DNA from: Paenibacillus sp. PAMC 26794
GTDB taxonomy: Bacteria > Bacillota > Bacilli > Paenibacillales > Paenibacillaceae
Reading direction: 5' to 3'
Assembly (NCBI RefSeq): GCF_000316035.1
Contig: NZ_ANHX01000082.1
Span: forward strand, 1 to 64,000
DNA: 64,000 nt
Within the stretch, counting starts at the first letter, position 1. The number at the start of each line of letters is the position of its first letter. The translations under genes and the position numbers were made by a program. Of the stretch, positions 54,918 to 64,000 are shown in pieces. A model generated the notes under the pieces. It ran no database searches. It was not told where the DNA came from and was given only the letters and a program-made list of their open reading frames with translations.

Positions 54918-56114
54918 ATGAATATATGGCATATTTGCATCTTTGAATTAAGGCGTATTCTTAAGATTCGATCTGTGGTGTTAAACCTGTTCATTCTGCC
55001 GTTGTTACTTATTTTTATATTGGGCACGGCACTTTCAAGTACGATGGGTACGGCGGATGATGTTATTCCGGACATTGTACGTGTGGGAATAATTCATTCG
55101 AATACCGAATCAGGCGAAGGATCAGATACGCTTAATCAAGCGCTGGATACATTTGTGAACTCTCCAGTGGTAGCTGAGATGGTTAAAGTTCAGAACTTTA
55201 CGACAGAAGAAGAGGCTGTCCATGCGCTGCGTACCGGCAAGCTGGACTTTGCTGTACTGATTCCTTCGGATTTTGAGCAAAACGTGATGATGAGGAAAGA
55301 GGCCAGGTTACAGTGGATACGAGGAAAGGACAGCACTCTGAATACCTTGGGTGAAACCTTGTTCACACGTTTTACGGATGAATGGAACCGACAGATGGCG
55401 ATTACCAAAGTGCTCGGTCCGGAAGTAATTGCTGCCATAGCCTCTGCTTCGGAGTCTGGTACGGCGAATTCCACCTCCATTGCTGTCACTAATCCCGGTA
55501 AGACAGGTACGGTGTATAGTGCCTCCCAATACTATGCAGCTTCCATGCTGGCGATGTTCATGTTGTACTCAGGCATGACAACCAGTACCAGCCTTTTTGG
55601 AGAACGGGATAACAAAACGTTAATTCGCCTTCAGGCTGCGCCTATAGGCAATGGAGTTATTTTCGCTGGCAAAATTGTAGGCAATAGTCTGCTCGCTTTC
55701 TTACAGGCAACAACGATTATCCTTATGACGTATTGGTTCTACGGTGTGTATTGGGGATCGCATCCTGGGTATATTGTGCTGACTTGTGTATGTATCACAT
55801 TGGCCTCCATGACCCTTGGCGTGATTGTGGCATTGGTATGTAAAAGCACGGCATCGGCCAGTGCAACCTTACAAGGTATCATCGTTGTCATGACATTCAT
55901 TAGTGGTGGATTCAGGCCCATTCCGGTTGATTTTGTACAATTGATTAGTGAATTTACGGTTAACCACTGGGCGCTCCAAAGTTTTCTGAAAATGATGCTG
56001 GATGCACCTGTAGGAGAGATTGTGTATAACATTCTAATGTTAGGCGTGGTATGCGCTGTATTACTGCTTATCTCAGGATTGATCTATAGAAAGGCAGGAT
56101 ACCGATATGAATAG
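54918..56114 (+). CDS. ABC-2 exporter permease (LnrM-like)
   Basis: 398-aa membrane subunit. One N-terminal helix (~20-40), a large extracellular domain (~45-205) and five C-terminal helices (~215-392) show the ABC-2 topology. It is 12 bases after the ATPase gene with a GGGGGAG ribosome binding site and overlaps the next permease by eight bases. Confidence 0.9.
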   Translation: MNIWHICIFELRRILKIRSVVLNLFILPLLLIFILGTALSSTMGTADDVIPDIVRVGIIHSNTESGEGSDTLNQALDTFVNSPVVAEMVKVQNFTTEEEAVHALRTGKLDFAVLIPSDFEQNVMMRKEARLQWIRGKDSTLNTLGETLFTRFTDEWNRQMAITKVLGPEVIAAIASASESGTANSTSIAVTNPGKTGTVYSASQYYAASMLAMFMLYSGMTTSTSLFGERDNKTLIRLQAAPIGNGVIFAGKIVGNSLLAFLQATTIILMTYWFYGVYWGSHPGYIVLTCVCITLASMTLGVIVALVCKSTASASATLQGIIVVMTFISGGFRPIPVDFVQLISEFTVNHWALQSFLKMMLDAPVGEIVYNILMLGVVCAVLLLISGLIYRKAGYRYE

Positions 56115-57285
56115 TCTGCACATCGCCTGGTTGATGATTAGACGTACACTTGGACGTAAAATGGGCTTCATTACGTTTCTGCTTCTGCCTTGCCTGGTGG
56201 TTACAGGAGCGGTTGCTCTTTTTGGAAGCGAGCAGAGTGCACGTACTGTTATTCCCTATGTCAATGAGGATGGAGGGGTGGCAGGGACATGGATGATTCA
56301 TGAACTTGCTGACAAAGAGGAGTATCTGCTCAAGCCGATGAACAACCAAGCAGAAGTGAAGGAAGCTATCGCTCAGCAAAAAGGAAGTTCAGGCATCATC
56401 ATTCCGGCACGCTATACGGAGGATCTGTTACAGGGTAAGCCAACCGAAATTCAATTGGTGGAACTGCGTATAAGTGAAAGTTCCTATACCCTACGAGCAG
56501 CAGTTGAAGGTTTGACGAGCGGATTGTTACAATCTGCTTCAGCTGTTAAGGTGGCGGCAGGTCCTGTCTCAAGTGAGACGGACATACTATCGAGTACACA
56601 GAAGCCATTTGAACAGCTTTTACAGGAGATAGGAAAACATCAAGTTGCTGGTGAAGTCACCGATCTGCAGATCTATCCCAAGCCAGGCCTGAACAATGTG
56701 ACTGGATTTACAATCATGTTTATGATGGGGCTGCTGACCAGTGCAGTGGCTGTGATAATGGAAGATCGCAGGAAACGTACGATGGCCAGAGTATATACGG
56801 CACCCGTCCGTGCATATGAGATTGCGCTTGGTAACTTCCTCGGCAGTTTTGTCATTGGCATGATTCAGATTGTTCTGGTTTTGGGAGTCAGCAGGTGGCT
56901 GCTGCATTATGATGCCGGTATTCCTTTTGGCATTCATTTTATCATTTTGGCCGCATTCATGCTGGTCTCCATGGGGATCGCAAGTACCGTGGCAGGATTA
57001 ATCCGTAATTCCAAAAATGCCAACATGCTGAATTCACTTGTCATTATGCCAACCTGCATGATAGGTGGTTGTTTCTGGCCGATCTCGTTGATGCCGGAAT
57101 ATATGCAAAAGCTCGCCAACTTTGTTCCACAGAAATGGGCGATTCAGGCGGTGGAAACGATCTCTGCTGGTGGTACATTGTCGGATATCACATTGCCACT
57201 ATTGATTTTGTTTGGCATGGCTGCGATTTTGCTGACCGTAGGCTCTGCAATTCTACGTCCCAGCCAGCCGGGTGTGGATGCATAA
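56107..57285 (+). CDS. ABC-2 exporter permease (LnrN-like)
   Basis: 392-aa membrane subunit with the same topology as its partner: helix ~15-35, extracellular region ~40-195, then helices to ~385 (FTIMFMMGLLTSAVAVIMED and MLNSLVIMPTCMIGGCFWP). The overlapping start indicates translational coupling and a heterodimeric channel. It is followed by a strong terminator. Confidence 0.9.
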   Translation: MNSLHIAWLMIRRTLGRKMGFITFLLLPCLVVTGAVALFGSEQSARTVIPYVNEDGGVAGTWMIHELADKEEYLLKPMNNQAEVKEAIAQQKGSSGIIIPARYTEDLLQGKPTEIQLVELRISESSYTLRAAVEGLTSGLLQSASAVKVAAGPVSSETDILSSTQKPFEQLLQEIGKHQVAGEVTDLQIYPKPGLNNVTGFTIMFMMGLLTSAVAVIMEDRRKRTMARVYTAPVRAYEIALGNFLGSFVIGMIQIVLVLGVSRWLLHYDAGIPFGIHFIILAAFMLVSMGIASTVAGLIRNSKNANMLNSLVIMPTCMIGGCFWPISLMPEYMQKLANFVPQKWAIQAVETISAGGTLSDITLPLLILFGMAAILLTVGSAILRPSQPGVDA

Positions 57286-57305
57286 GGTAATACGACATAA
57301 AAGAA

Positions 57306-57349
57306 AGCACGCTCTGCTGAATTGAATTCAGTTAGAGCGTGCTCTTTTT
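57306..57349. terminator. Terminator between exporter operon and motB
   Basis: AGCACGCTCT (57306-57315) / AGAGCGTGCT (57334-57343) with an inner CTGAAT/ATTCAG stem and a five-T tail. Confidence 0.88.
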
Positions 57350-57387
57350 GCTTATAAGTAATGATGCACTATGTGAAATGTTAAAGA

Positions 57388-58230
57388 TTAAGGTTGGAGC
57401 TGACGCAAGACAGTAATTTCCACTCGACGGTTCTTTTGTCTTCCGGCCGCTGTGGTGTTGTCACCCGTTGGGCGAGTATCCGCATATCCAGCATACTGGA
57501 ATCCGTCCGGGTTAAGCTTCTCTGTGTCCAGAAAAAATCGTAATACAGACAGTGCACGTTCCCCGGAAAGCTGCCAGTTATCGGTATAGGCGGAGTTTGC
57601 CCCAACAGGAACGTTATCGGTATGGCCCTCAATGCTGACAACGGTATTTAGATCACGGAACAGGCTGGCAAGTTTACTGAGTGTTGGTGCTGCACCGTCC
57701 TTTAGAGCGGCATGTCCCTGATCAAACAGGAAGCGGTCACTAAGTGTAATGGATAGGCCCTGTGGCTTGTCCGCAACAAAAATCTGATTTTCCAGTTTAT
57801 TATCCTCGATATATTGGGTAATCACATTGAACAGATTTTGCAATTCCTGCTCCTGAGATCTGAACTGTTCTTCCCGTTCTGTGAGGGGCTTGTTGTCATC
57901 ATCTGGCGTTGCAGCCCCGGAATCGGGAGGGCTTCCTGTACCTTTTGAAGGATCTTCACCCTGCACCTCGGACGGTGGAGTCTCTGTAATTGTCTGTCCT
58001 GGTTTCTCACCGAGTCCCTCACCAAGCTCAAGGATAGAGTCGGACGCGTTGAATGTATTTTGTAACGATTGGGTAACGACGTCATATTTACCTGAATCGA
58101 GATTGCTCATGGCATACATGATGACAAAAAAGATCAAAAGCAGAGTTATGAGATCGGCATAAGTAATCATCCAGCGATCCCGATGATCGATAGTTTCACG
58201 TTTTCCGCGCCGTTTACTGCGCCGACTCAT
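57388..58230 (-). CDS. motB: MotB, flagellar stator subunit
   Basis: 280-aa stator protein. Short basic N-terminus, single membrane helix ~19-40 containing the ion-channel Asp ~26 (TYADLITLLLIFFVIMYA), a plug/linker rich in Pro and Ser, and an OmpA-like peptidoglycan-binding domain (~165-275; EGHTDNVPVGANSAYTDNW). It overlaps motA by 17 bases. Proton versus sodium use is not decided here. Confidence 0.95.
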   Translation of the reverse strand: MSRRSKRRGKRETIDHRDRWMITYADLITLLLIFFVIMYAMSNLDSGKYDVVTQSLQNTFNASDSILELGEGLGEKPGQTITETPPSEVQGEDPSKGTGSPPDSGAATPDDDNKPLTEREEQFRSQEQELQNLFNVITQYIEDNKLENQIFVADKPQGLSITLSDRFLFDQGHAALKDGAAPTLSKLASLFRDLNTVVSIEGHTDNVPVGANSAYTDNWQLSGERALSVLRFFLDTEKLNPDGFQYAGYADTRPTGDNTTAAGRQKNRRVEITVLRQLQP

Positions 58231-59011
58231 CCAATCCCTCCTTTGCTAGGGGGCGTATATGCTGACGATGCGTAAGGGTGAAGGACTCCAGTCTTTTGCG
58301 TACAAGCTGGGGATTCTCACCGTTCTGAATGGCAAGTACACCTTCGAGAAGCATTTCCATGGTCTGCACTTCATCGGCACCTCTGGATTTGATCTTGGAG
58401 GCAATGGGCAAAAAGATAAGATTGGCACTGGCGACCCCATACAGGGTTGCGGTAAAGGCAACAGCAATGGCAGGTCCGAGTCCGGTTGGATCGGTCAAAC
58501 TGCCAAGTACCTGAATAAGTCCCATTACGGTTCCGATGATCCCCATGGTTGGGGCGTAACCGCCAGCGGATTCGAATATTTTGGCATAACCCTCATGTTT
58601 TTGTTCAATCGAGTCAATCTCCATCTCCAGGATCTGGCGAACCACATCCTGATCGGTACCATCAACAACCATCTGAATACCGTCTTGCAAAAATGGATGC
58701 GGATGATCCATAACCTTGCGTTCCAATGCAAGCACACCTGAGCGGCGTGCGATCGAAGACATCTCGACCAACTCTTCAACCCATATACCGGATTCATTAT
58801 TGTTACGTCCAAAAGCCATACGCAGGGCAGCTGGAATCGTACGAAGGCGATGCGCCGGGAAACTGGCAACCACAGCAGCAATCGTTCCACCGAATACAAT
58901 TAAAGCAGCCGTTTTTTGCAGGAGACCGGACAATTGGCCGCCTTCCCACAAGAAACCGCTAATAACTGCGGCAATTCCGGCAATAATACCGATAAGTGTC
59001 GCAATATCCAT
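58214..59011 (-). CDS. motA: MotA, flagellar stator subunit
   Basis: 265-aa inner-membrane protein with four helices (~3-22, ~32-50, ~150-172, ~182-205) and a cytoplasmic loop that contacts the rotor. The GYAPTMGIIGTVMGLIQVL channel segment is typical. AGGAG precedes the ATG. motA-motB form an operon transcribed away from uvrB. Confidence 0.95.
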   Translation of the reverse strand: MDIATLIGIIAGIAAVISGFLWEGGQLSGLLQKTAALIVFGGTIAAVVASFPAHRLRTIPAALRMAFGRNNNESGIWVEELVEMSSIARRSGVLALERKVMDHPHPFLQDGIQMVVDGTDQDVVRQILEMEIDSIEQKHEGYAKIFESAGGYAPTMGIIGTVMGLIQVLGSLTDPTGLGPAIAVAFTATLYGVASANLIFLPIASKIKSRGADEVQTMEMLLEGVLAIQNGENPQLVRKRLESFTLTHRQHIRPLAKEGLDESAQ

Positions 59012-59042
59012 AATTTAACCCACTCCTATCTTCATTTCACGT

Positions 59043-59091
59043 TTGCATCACTAAAACGAACGAGGTATAATTAAACGGGAACAAATATTCC
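59043..59091 (+). promoter_or_regulatory. uvrB promoter with LexA-like box
   Basis: TTGCAT (59043-59048), an exact 17-base spacer, TATAAT (59066-59071), then GGAACAAATATTCC at 59078-59091, which matches the Gram-positive LexA consensus CGAACRNRYGTTYC at 12 of 14 positions and overlaps the predicted transcription start. Confidence 0.6.
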
Positions 59092-59180
59092 TATTCCTAT
59101 AAGTTTTCCCATATAAAAATTCGGGGAACTTCGACAATATATAGTGACTATTATTTTAGACGATAGGGTGAGATACGGCA

Positions 59181-61172
59181 ATGAGCGATATTATAATGAG
59201 CGACAAAACGTTCGAAATCGAGTCAGAGTTTTCTCCCCAAGGTGATCAGCCTGCAGCCATTATAGAATTGGTGAAGGGTGTTCAGGAGGGGAAGAGGTAC
59301 CAGACACTGCTGGGTGCAACGGGTACGGGTAAGACGTTTACGATAGCCCAGACGATAGCCCAACTGCAACGTCCGACGCTGATTATTGCACACAATAAAA
59401 CGTTGGCAGCGCAGCTTGCAAGTGAGTTCAAAGATTTTTTCCCTAATAACATGGTTGAGTATTTCGTCAGTTATTACGATTATTTTCAGCCAGAAGCATA
59501 TATCCCGTCCTCCGATACGTATATCGAGAAGGATTCAAGTATTAATGAAGAGATCGACAAACTGCGGCACGCAGCGACAAGTTCGTTGTTTGAGCGCAGG
59601 GACGTCATCATTGTAGCGAGTGTTTCCTGCATTTATGGTTTGGGTTCACCACACTCGTATTCAAGCATGTTGCTGTCACTTCGGGTAGGCATGGAGAAAC
59701 CGCGCAATCAGATTTTGTCTCGTCTGGTAGAGATCCAGTATCAACGTAACGATATTAACTTTGTGCGGGGTACGTTCCGTGTTCGTGGGGATGTTGTTGA
59801 GATTTTCCCTGCCTCCAAGGGCGAACATGCCATTCGGGTTGAATTGTTTGGTGATGAGATCGAGAAAATTACGGAGATTGATGTGTTAACCGGAGAACTG
59901 ATTGGCGAACGTGAACATATTGCCATCTTCCCGGCGTCTCACTTCGTAACGCAAGAAGAGACGATGAAGGTTGCGCTGGTGAACATTGAGCGTGAACTGG
60001 AGGAGCGTCTAGAAGTGTTGCGTGAACAGGGGAAACTGCTGGAGGCTCAGCGACTGGAGCAGCGCACACGGTATGATATCGAGATGATGAAGGAAGTTGG
60101 ATTCTGTTCGGGGATTGAGAACTATTCCGGTCCACTGACTTTCCGCGAACGCGGCGATACCCCATACACACTGATGGATTACTTCCCGGATGACATGTTG
60201 ATTGTGGTCGATGAGTCTCATGTGACGCTGCCACAGATCCGTGCGATGTACAATGGTGACCAGGCGCGGAAGACGGTATTGGTTGAACATGGTTTCCGTC
60301 TGCCGTCAGCGCTGGATAATCGTCCGCTCAAATTCGAAGAGTTCGAAGGCAAGATGGATCAGATCATCTATGTATCGGCCACACCAGGCCCGTATGAGAT
60401 CGAGCATACCGATACGATGGTGCAACAGATTATCCGTCCAACCGGACTGCTTGATCCAATCATTGAACTGCGTCCAACGAAGGGGCAGATCGATGACTTG
60501 ATTGGTGAGATTAACGACCGGATTACCAAAGACGAGCGTGTGTTGATTACAACATTAACGAAGAAGATGTCCGAGGACCTGACGGATTATCTGAAGGAAG
60601 TTGGAATCAAGGTTCGTTATCTGCACTCCGAGATCAAAACGTTGGAACGGATGGCGATTTTACGTGATTTAAGGTTGGGCGTTTTCCATGTCCTGATTGG
60701 AATCAACTTGCTCCGGGAAGGCCTCGATCTGCCCGAAGTATCCCTCGTCGCTATTTTGGATGCCGATAAGGAAGGGTTCCTGCGTTCCGAACGCTCACTG
60801 ATCCAAACGATTGGTCGTGCGGCACGGAACAGCGAGGGTCGCGTTATTCTATACGGTGATAAAGTAACCGATTCGATGGACAAGGCGATTAAGGAAACCG
60901 AACGTCGTCGTGAGATTCAGATCGAGTACAACGAGAAACATGGAATTACACCACAGACGATTCGCAAAAAAGTGCGTGATGTGATTGAGGCAACCAAAGT
61001 TGCCGAATCCAAGAAAGACTATCTCACAGGCGCAGCCGAGAAGATGTCGAAGAAAGATCGCCAGGCGCTTATTCAGCGCCTAGAGGTAGAGATGAAAGAT
61101 GCAGCCAAAAACCTGCAGTTTGAACGTGCTGCTGAGCTTCGCGATGCGTTGCTGGAACTTCGCGCTGAATAA
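59181..61172 (+). CDS. uvrB: UvrB, excinuclease ABC subunit B
   Basis: 663-aa damage-verifying helicase of nucleotide excision repair. Walker A GATGTGKT (~45-52), beta-hairpin region [13 protein letters not shown] (~97-109), SATPGPYE, helicase motif [11 protein letters not shown] and the C-terminal UVR domain (~625-660) that contacts UvrC are present. A second ATG lies five codons in. uvrA follows after a 523-base spacer. Confidence 0.98.
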   Translation: MSDIIMSDKTFEIESEFSPQGDQPAAIIELVKGVQEGKRYQTLLGATGTGKTFTIAQTIAQLQRPTLIIAHNKTLAAQLASEFKDFFPNNMVEYFVSYYDYFQPEAYIPSSDTYIEKDSSINEEIDKLRHAATSSLFERRDVIIVASVSCIYGLGSPHSYSSMLLSLRVGMEKPRNQILSRLVEIQYQRNDINFVRGTFRVRGDVVEIFPASKGEHAIRVELFGDEIEKITEIDVLTGELIGEREHIAIFPASHFVTQEETMKVALVNIERELEERLEVLREQGKLLEAQRLEQRTRYDIEMMKEVGFCSGIENYSGPLTFRERGDTPYTLMDYFPDDMLIVVDESHVTLPQIRAMYNGDQARKTVLVEHGFRLPSALDNRPLKFEEFEGKMDQIIYVSATPGPYEIEHTDTMVQQIIRPTGLLDPIIELRPTKGQIDDLIGEINDRITKDERVLITTLTKKMSEDLTDYLKEVGIKVRYLHSEIKTLERMAILRDLRLGVFHVLIGINLLREGLDLPEVSLVAILDADKEGFLRSERSLIQTIGRAARNSEGRVILYGDKVTDSMDKAIKETERRREIQIEYNEKHGITPQTIRKKVRDVIEATKVAESKKDYLTGAAEKMSKKDRQALIQRLEVEMKDAAKNLQFERAAELRDALLELRAE

Positions 61173-61212
61173 GATACAGCTCATTCATATGCTCCGGTAA
61201 AGATGGATCTGT

Positions 61213-61246
61213 AACAAGAGAACGGCCAATTGGCCGTTCTCTTGTT
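61213..61246 (+). terminator. Perfect palindrome after uvrB
   Basis: 34-base perfect palindrome centred on CCAATTGG (CAAGAGAACGG arms). No clear T tail follows, so termination is likely but partial. Confidence 0.65.
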
Positions 61247-61695
61247 GAGTAAGGAAATCGTTGATATCTACCGATAATAAGAGATGTTGAAATCTTGAAT
61301 TCGGGTCTATACTGATAGAAATGTTGAAATTGGTTAAAAGGTTTATAGGAAAGCAATTGGGAGTCGTGTCCCCTTGAGAGCCAAGAGCGCCCCGGTGTTG
61401 ACCTCGGAGCCGAGCCAAAGGCAATGGCGACCTGCCGCGACCAAGGCGAAGCTGAGAGCGCACCCTCGCAGTAGAGCGGCCACATAAGGTTCCGGCAATG
61501 AGCCGGAACCTTATGTGGAGCCGCGGGCACACGACCACCCTTCACATAGCAAGACCCGACCCCTCACCGTTGCACCGCTTGTTTCGGGTGTCCAGAGGGC
61601 TGCGCCCTCTGGGGCCCTCCCTTCCAAGGGAGGGTTTGGGTGGGATCGAAAAGCCTTCAAAGGTTTGGATTAACACACTGAGAGGATGAATACTA
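61247..61695 (+). other. GC-rich palindromic spacer before uvrA
   Basis: No convincing gene. It holds three strong stem-loops: GCGGCC...GGCCGC-flanked CCACATAAGGTTCCGGC with its exact complement (61476-61524), CCAGAGGGC/GCCCTCTGG (61592-61612) and CCCTCCCTT/AAGGGAGGG (61615-61634). The last runs into a G-quadruplex motif GGGAGGGTTTGGGTGGG (61628-61644). Composition is far more GC-rich than either neighbour. The uvrA ribosome binding site AGAGGA is at 61681-61686. Confidence 0.7.
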
Positions 61696-64000
61696 TTGGC
61701 GAGCGATAACATTGTCATTAAAGGCGCACGAGCGCATAACCTGAAAAATATCGACATTACCATCCCGCGTGACCGCTTTGTTGTATTGACCGGCCTGAGT
61801 GGCTCAGGCAAGTCCTCGCTGGCTTTTGACACCATCTATGCCGAAGGACAGCGGCGTTATGTAGAATCATTGTCAGCTTACGCAAGGCAGTTTCTGGGAC
61901 AGATGGAGAAACCGGATGTGGATTCCATCGAAGGCTTGTCTCCTGCGATTTCAATAGATCAGAAAACAACAAGTCGTAACCCGCGTTCCACGGTGGGAAC
62001 CGTGACCGAAATTTATGATTACTTGCGTCTGTTATTTGCACGTGTGGGCCATCCACATTGTCCGGACCACGGCGTGGAGATCAGCTCCCAGACCGTAGAA
62101 CAAATGGTTGACCGCATTATGCAATACCCAGAGCGTACCCGGTTGCAGATTTTGGCACCCATTATCTCGGGCCGTAAGGGTGAGCACAAAAGTGTATTTG
62201 CCGATGTGTCCAAACAGGGCTTTGTCCGTGTACGGGTGAACGGGGAATTGCGTGACCTGTCAGAAGATATTCAATTGGAGAAAAATAAAAAGCATACGAT
62301 TGAAGTCGTTGTTGACCGGATCGTCGTTAAAGATGATGTACAGGCGCGTCTGGCCGACTCTATTGAAACAGCACTTAATTTGTCCGGTGGACAACTACTA
62401 GTGGACATTATGGGCGAAGAAGAACTGCGCTTCAGTTCCAACTTTGCCTGCCCGGTGTGTGGATTTAGTATTGAAGAACTTGCACCGCGGATGTTCTCAT
62501 TTAACAGTCCCTTCGGAGCTTGCCCGGATTGTGATGGTTTGGGTGTCAAAATGATCGTTGACCCTGATCTGCTCGTACCGGATCGCAGCAAGACAATTGA
62601 AGATGGTGCTTTTGATGCCTGGACAGGTGGAACATCCACCTATTACCCGCAGTTCCTGAAGTCAGTATGTGAACACTTCAACATTCCGCAGAATGTGCCT
62701 GTCGAAGATCTGCCAGCTGAGCAGATGAACAAGTTGTTGCAGGGTACAGGTACGGAGAAAATCCGTTTCCGCTATGAGAATGATTTTGGACAACGCAAGG
62801 AAGCACTGGTTACCTTTGAAGGTATCGTGAATAACCTGGAGCGTCGTTATCGTGATACAGCATCTGAAGGTATCCGTGAATTCATTGAAGGTTATATGAG
62901 TGCGAAGCCTTGTGGTACCTGTAAAGGTCAGCGTCTGAAACGGGAAAGTCTCGCAGTTACGATTAATGATCACAACATGGCGTATGTGACTAGTTTGTCC
63001 ATTGGAGAAGCTGGCCGATTCTTCGATTCATTGGAATTGAGTGAGAAAGAGCAGACGATTGCCAAGCTTATTTTGAAAGAAATCAACAGCCGTCTAGGCT
63101 TCCTCGTGAATGTCGGTCTGGATTACCTTACGCTGAGTCGTGCCGCTGGAACGTTATCCGGTGGGGAAGCCCAGCGGATCAGACTGGCCACACAGATTGG
63201 TTCCAGCCTGATGGGTGTGCTGTATATTCTGGATGAGCCAAGTATCGGTCTGCATCAACGGGATAATGACCGCCTGATCTCAACCCTTGCGCATATGCGG
63301 GATATTGGTAACACATTGATCGTGGTTGAACATGATGAGGACACGATGATGGCTGCCGACTATATTATTGATATTGGCCCGGGTGCAGGTATCCACGGAG
63401 GTACCATTATGTCACAGGGTACACCGCAAGAGATCATGAATGATGAGAACTCATTAACCGGTCAATATCTGAGTGGTCGCAAATTCATTCCTATTCGTGC
63501 AGAACGTAGAAGTGTAGGAGACCGTTGGTTGGAAGTACGCGGAGCCAAAGAAAATAACTTGAAGAATCTGAACGTGAAGATTCCTGTAGGTGTATTTACT
63601 GCGGTAACGGGTGTGTCCGGATCAGGTAAATCCACATTGATCAATGAGATCCTCTACAAAACACTGGCTCGTGATCTGAATCGTGCTCGGGTGCGCCCGG
63701 GTCAGCATAAAGAGATTCGTGGTCTGGAACATATCGATAAAGTCATCGATATTGACCAGTCCCCAATCGGGCGGACACCACGTTCCAACCCGGCTACGTA
63801 TACAGGTGTCTTTGATGATATTCGGGATCTGTTTGCTCAGACGAATGAAGCCAAAGTACGTGGATACAAGAAAGGCCGGTTCAGCTTTAATATTAAAGGT
63901 GGACGTTGTGAAGCCTGCCGTGGAGACGGCATTATCAAAATCGAGATGCACTTCTTGCCGGACGTGTATGTTCCTTGTGAAGTCTGCAAAGGCAAACGAT
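61696..64000 (+). CDS. uvrA: UvrA, excinuclease ABC subunit A (3' partial)
   Basis: First 768 codons of the damage-recognition ATPase; the frame is open to the right edge. Walker [10 protein letters not shown] (~32-40) and the second GVSGSGKST (~636-645), ABC signature LSGGEAQR, zinc modules CPVC...CPDC and CEAC...CEVC, and Walker B LYILDEPS are visible. Start is TTG at 61696, nine bases after AGAGGA; the ATG at 61686 is out of frame. It is separated from uvrB by an unusually structured leader. Confidence 0.97.
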   Translation, partial: MASDNIVIKGARAHNLKNIDITIPRDRFVVLTGLSGSGKSSLAFDTIYAEGQRRYVESLSAYARQFLGQMEKPDVDSIEGLSPAISIDQKTTSRNPRSTVGTVTEIYDYLRLLFARVGHPHCPDHGVEISSQTVEQMVDRIMQYPERTRLQILAPIISGRKGEHKSVFADVSKQGFVRVRVNGELRDLSEDIQLEKNKKHTIEVVVDRIVVKDDVQARLADSIETALNLSGGQLLVDIMGEEELRFSSNFACPVCGFSIEELAPRMFSFNSPFGACPDCDGLGVKMIVDPDLLVPDRSKTIEDGAFDAWTGGTSTYYPQFLKSVCEHFNIPQNVPVEDLPAEQMNKLLQGTGTEKIRFRYENDFGQRKEALVTFEGIVNNLERRYRDTASEGIREFIEGYMSAKPCGTCKGQRLKRESLAVTINDHNMAYVTSLSIGEAGRFFDSLELSEKEQTIAKLILKEINSRLGFLVNVGLDYLTLSRAAGTLSGGEAQRIRLATQIGSSLMGVLYILDEPSIGLHQRDNDRLISTLAHMRDIGNTLIVVEHDEDTMMAADYIIDIGPGAGIHGGTIMSQGTPQEIMNDENSLTGQYLSGRKFIPIRAERRSVGDRWLEVRGAKENNLKNLNVKIPVGVFTAVTGVSGSGKSTLINEILYKTLARDLNRARVRPGQHKEIRGLEHIDKVIDIDQSPIGRTPRSNPATYTGVFDDIRDLFAQTNEAKVRGYKKGRFSFNIKGGRCEACRGDGIIKIEMHFLPDVYVPCEVCKGKR

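Noticed and set aside
61269-61276. ACCGATAA before uvrA as a sigma-D promoter
   Set aside because: No -35 and no flagellar context; it shows that isolated CCGATA matches occur by chance.

Overview
The window looks like a chromosomal segment of a Gram-positive, flagellated, naturally competence-related Bacillales species, most likely Paenibacillus or a close relative. The reasons are the gene order, the AAGGAGG-type ribosome binding sites, a programmed-frameshift prfB, and FliW/CsrA control beside flagellin. Gene order follows the Bacillus subtilis comF-to-uvrA region: comFA, comFC, yvyF, flgM, flgN, flgK, flgL, fliW, csrA, hag, flaG, fliD, fliS, fliT, hpf, secA, prfB, a YitT-family gene, ftsE, ftsX, ctpB, minJ, uvrB, uvrA. 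Several blocks are inserted into that backbone. The window opens inside comFA and closes inside uvrA. I saw no rRNA, tRNA, CRISPR array or insertion sequence.

Region by region: 1-2.2 kb holds comFA (5' partial, very GC-rich at its start) and comFC. 2.5-10.8 kb is the late flagellar cluster (anti-sigma FlgM, chaperones, hook-associated proteins, flagellin, cap) with a sigma-D promoter and a CsrA hairpin in the flagellin leader. 10.8-20.6 kb is an accessory island embedded in the flagellar locus: three GT2 glycosyltransferases, a TagD-like CTP:glycerol-3-phosphate cytidylyltransferase, three TagB/TagF-like proteins with TPR tails (one has lost its catalytic motifs), and an alpha/beta hydrolase. 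I infer that it decorates flagellin or another surface polymer with glycerol phosphate and sugar. 20.9-27.8 kb holds csp, hpf, secA, prfB and a YitT-family membrane protein. 27.9-29.4 kb holds cardiolipin synthase on the minus strand.

29.7-38.9 kb is a complete arginine cluster, argCJBDFGH, taking glutamate derivatives through ornithine and citrulline to arginine. It is broken by terminators and promoters, and two copies of a structured dispersed repeat lie in its spacers. 39.1-45.4 kb holds an esterase, a yhbD-type regulator with two bactofilins, a 14-helix MFS exporter and a VanW/G5 protein. 45.7-51.8 kb is a cell-wall and division block: ftsE, ftsX, an M23 endopeptidase with coiled coil, ctpB and minJ. 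51.8-57.3 kb is a two-component system divergent from a three-gene ABC-2 exporter, arranged like B. subtilis lnrJK/lnrLMN. 57.4-59.0 kb is motA-motB. 59.2-64 kb is uvrB and uvrA, separated by a GC-rich palindromic spacer.

The strongest candidate for an undescribed system is the 10.8-20.6 kb island. The best non-coding candidates are the structured repeat in the arg spacers, the palindrome/G-quadruplex spacer before uvrA, and the dyad between the two-component system and its transporter. Starts of several genes were moved inside longer open frames on the basis of ribosome binding sites.
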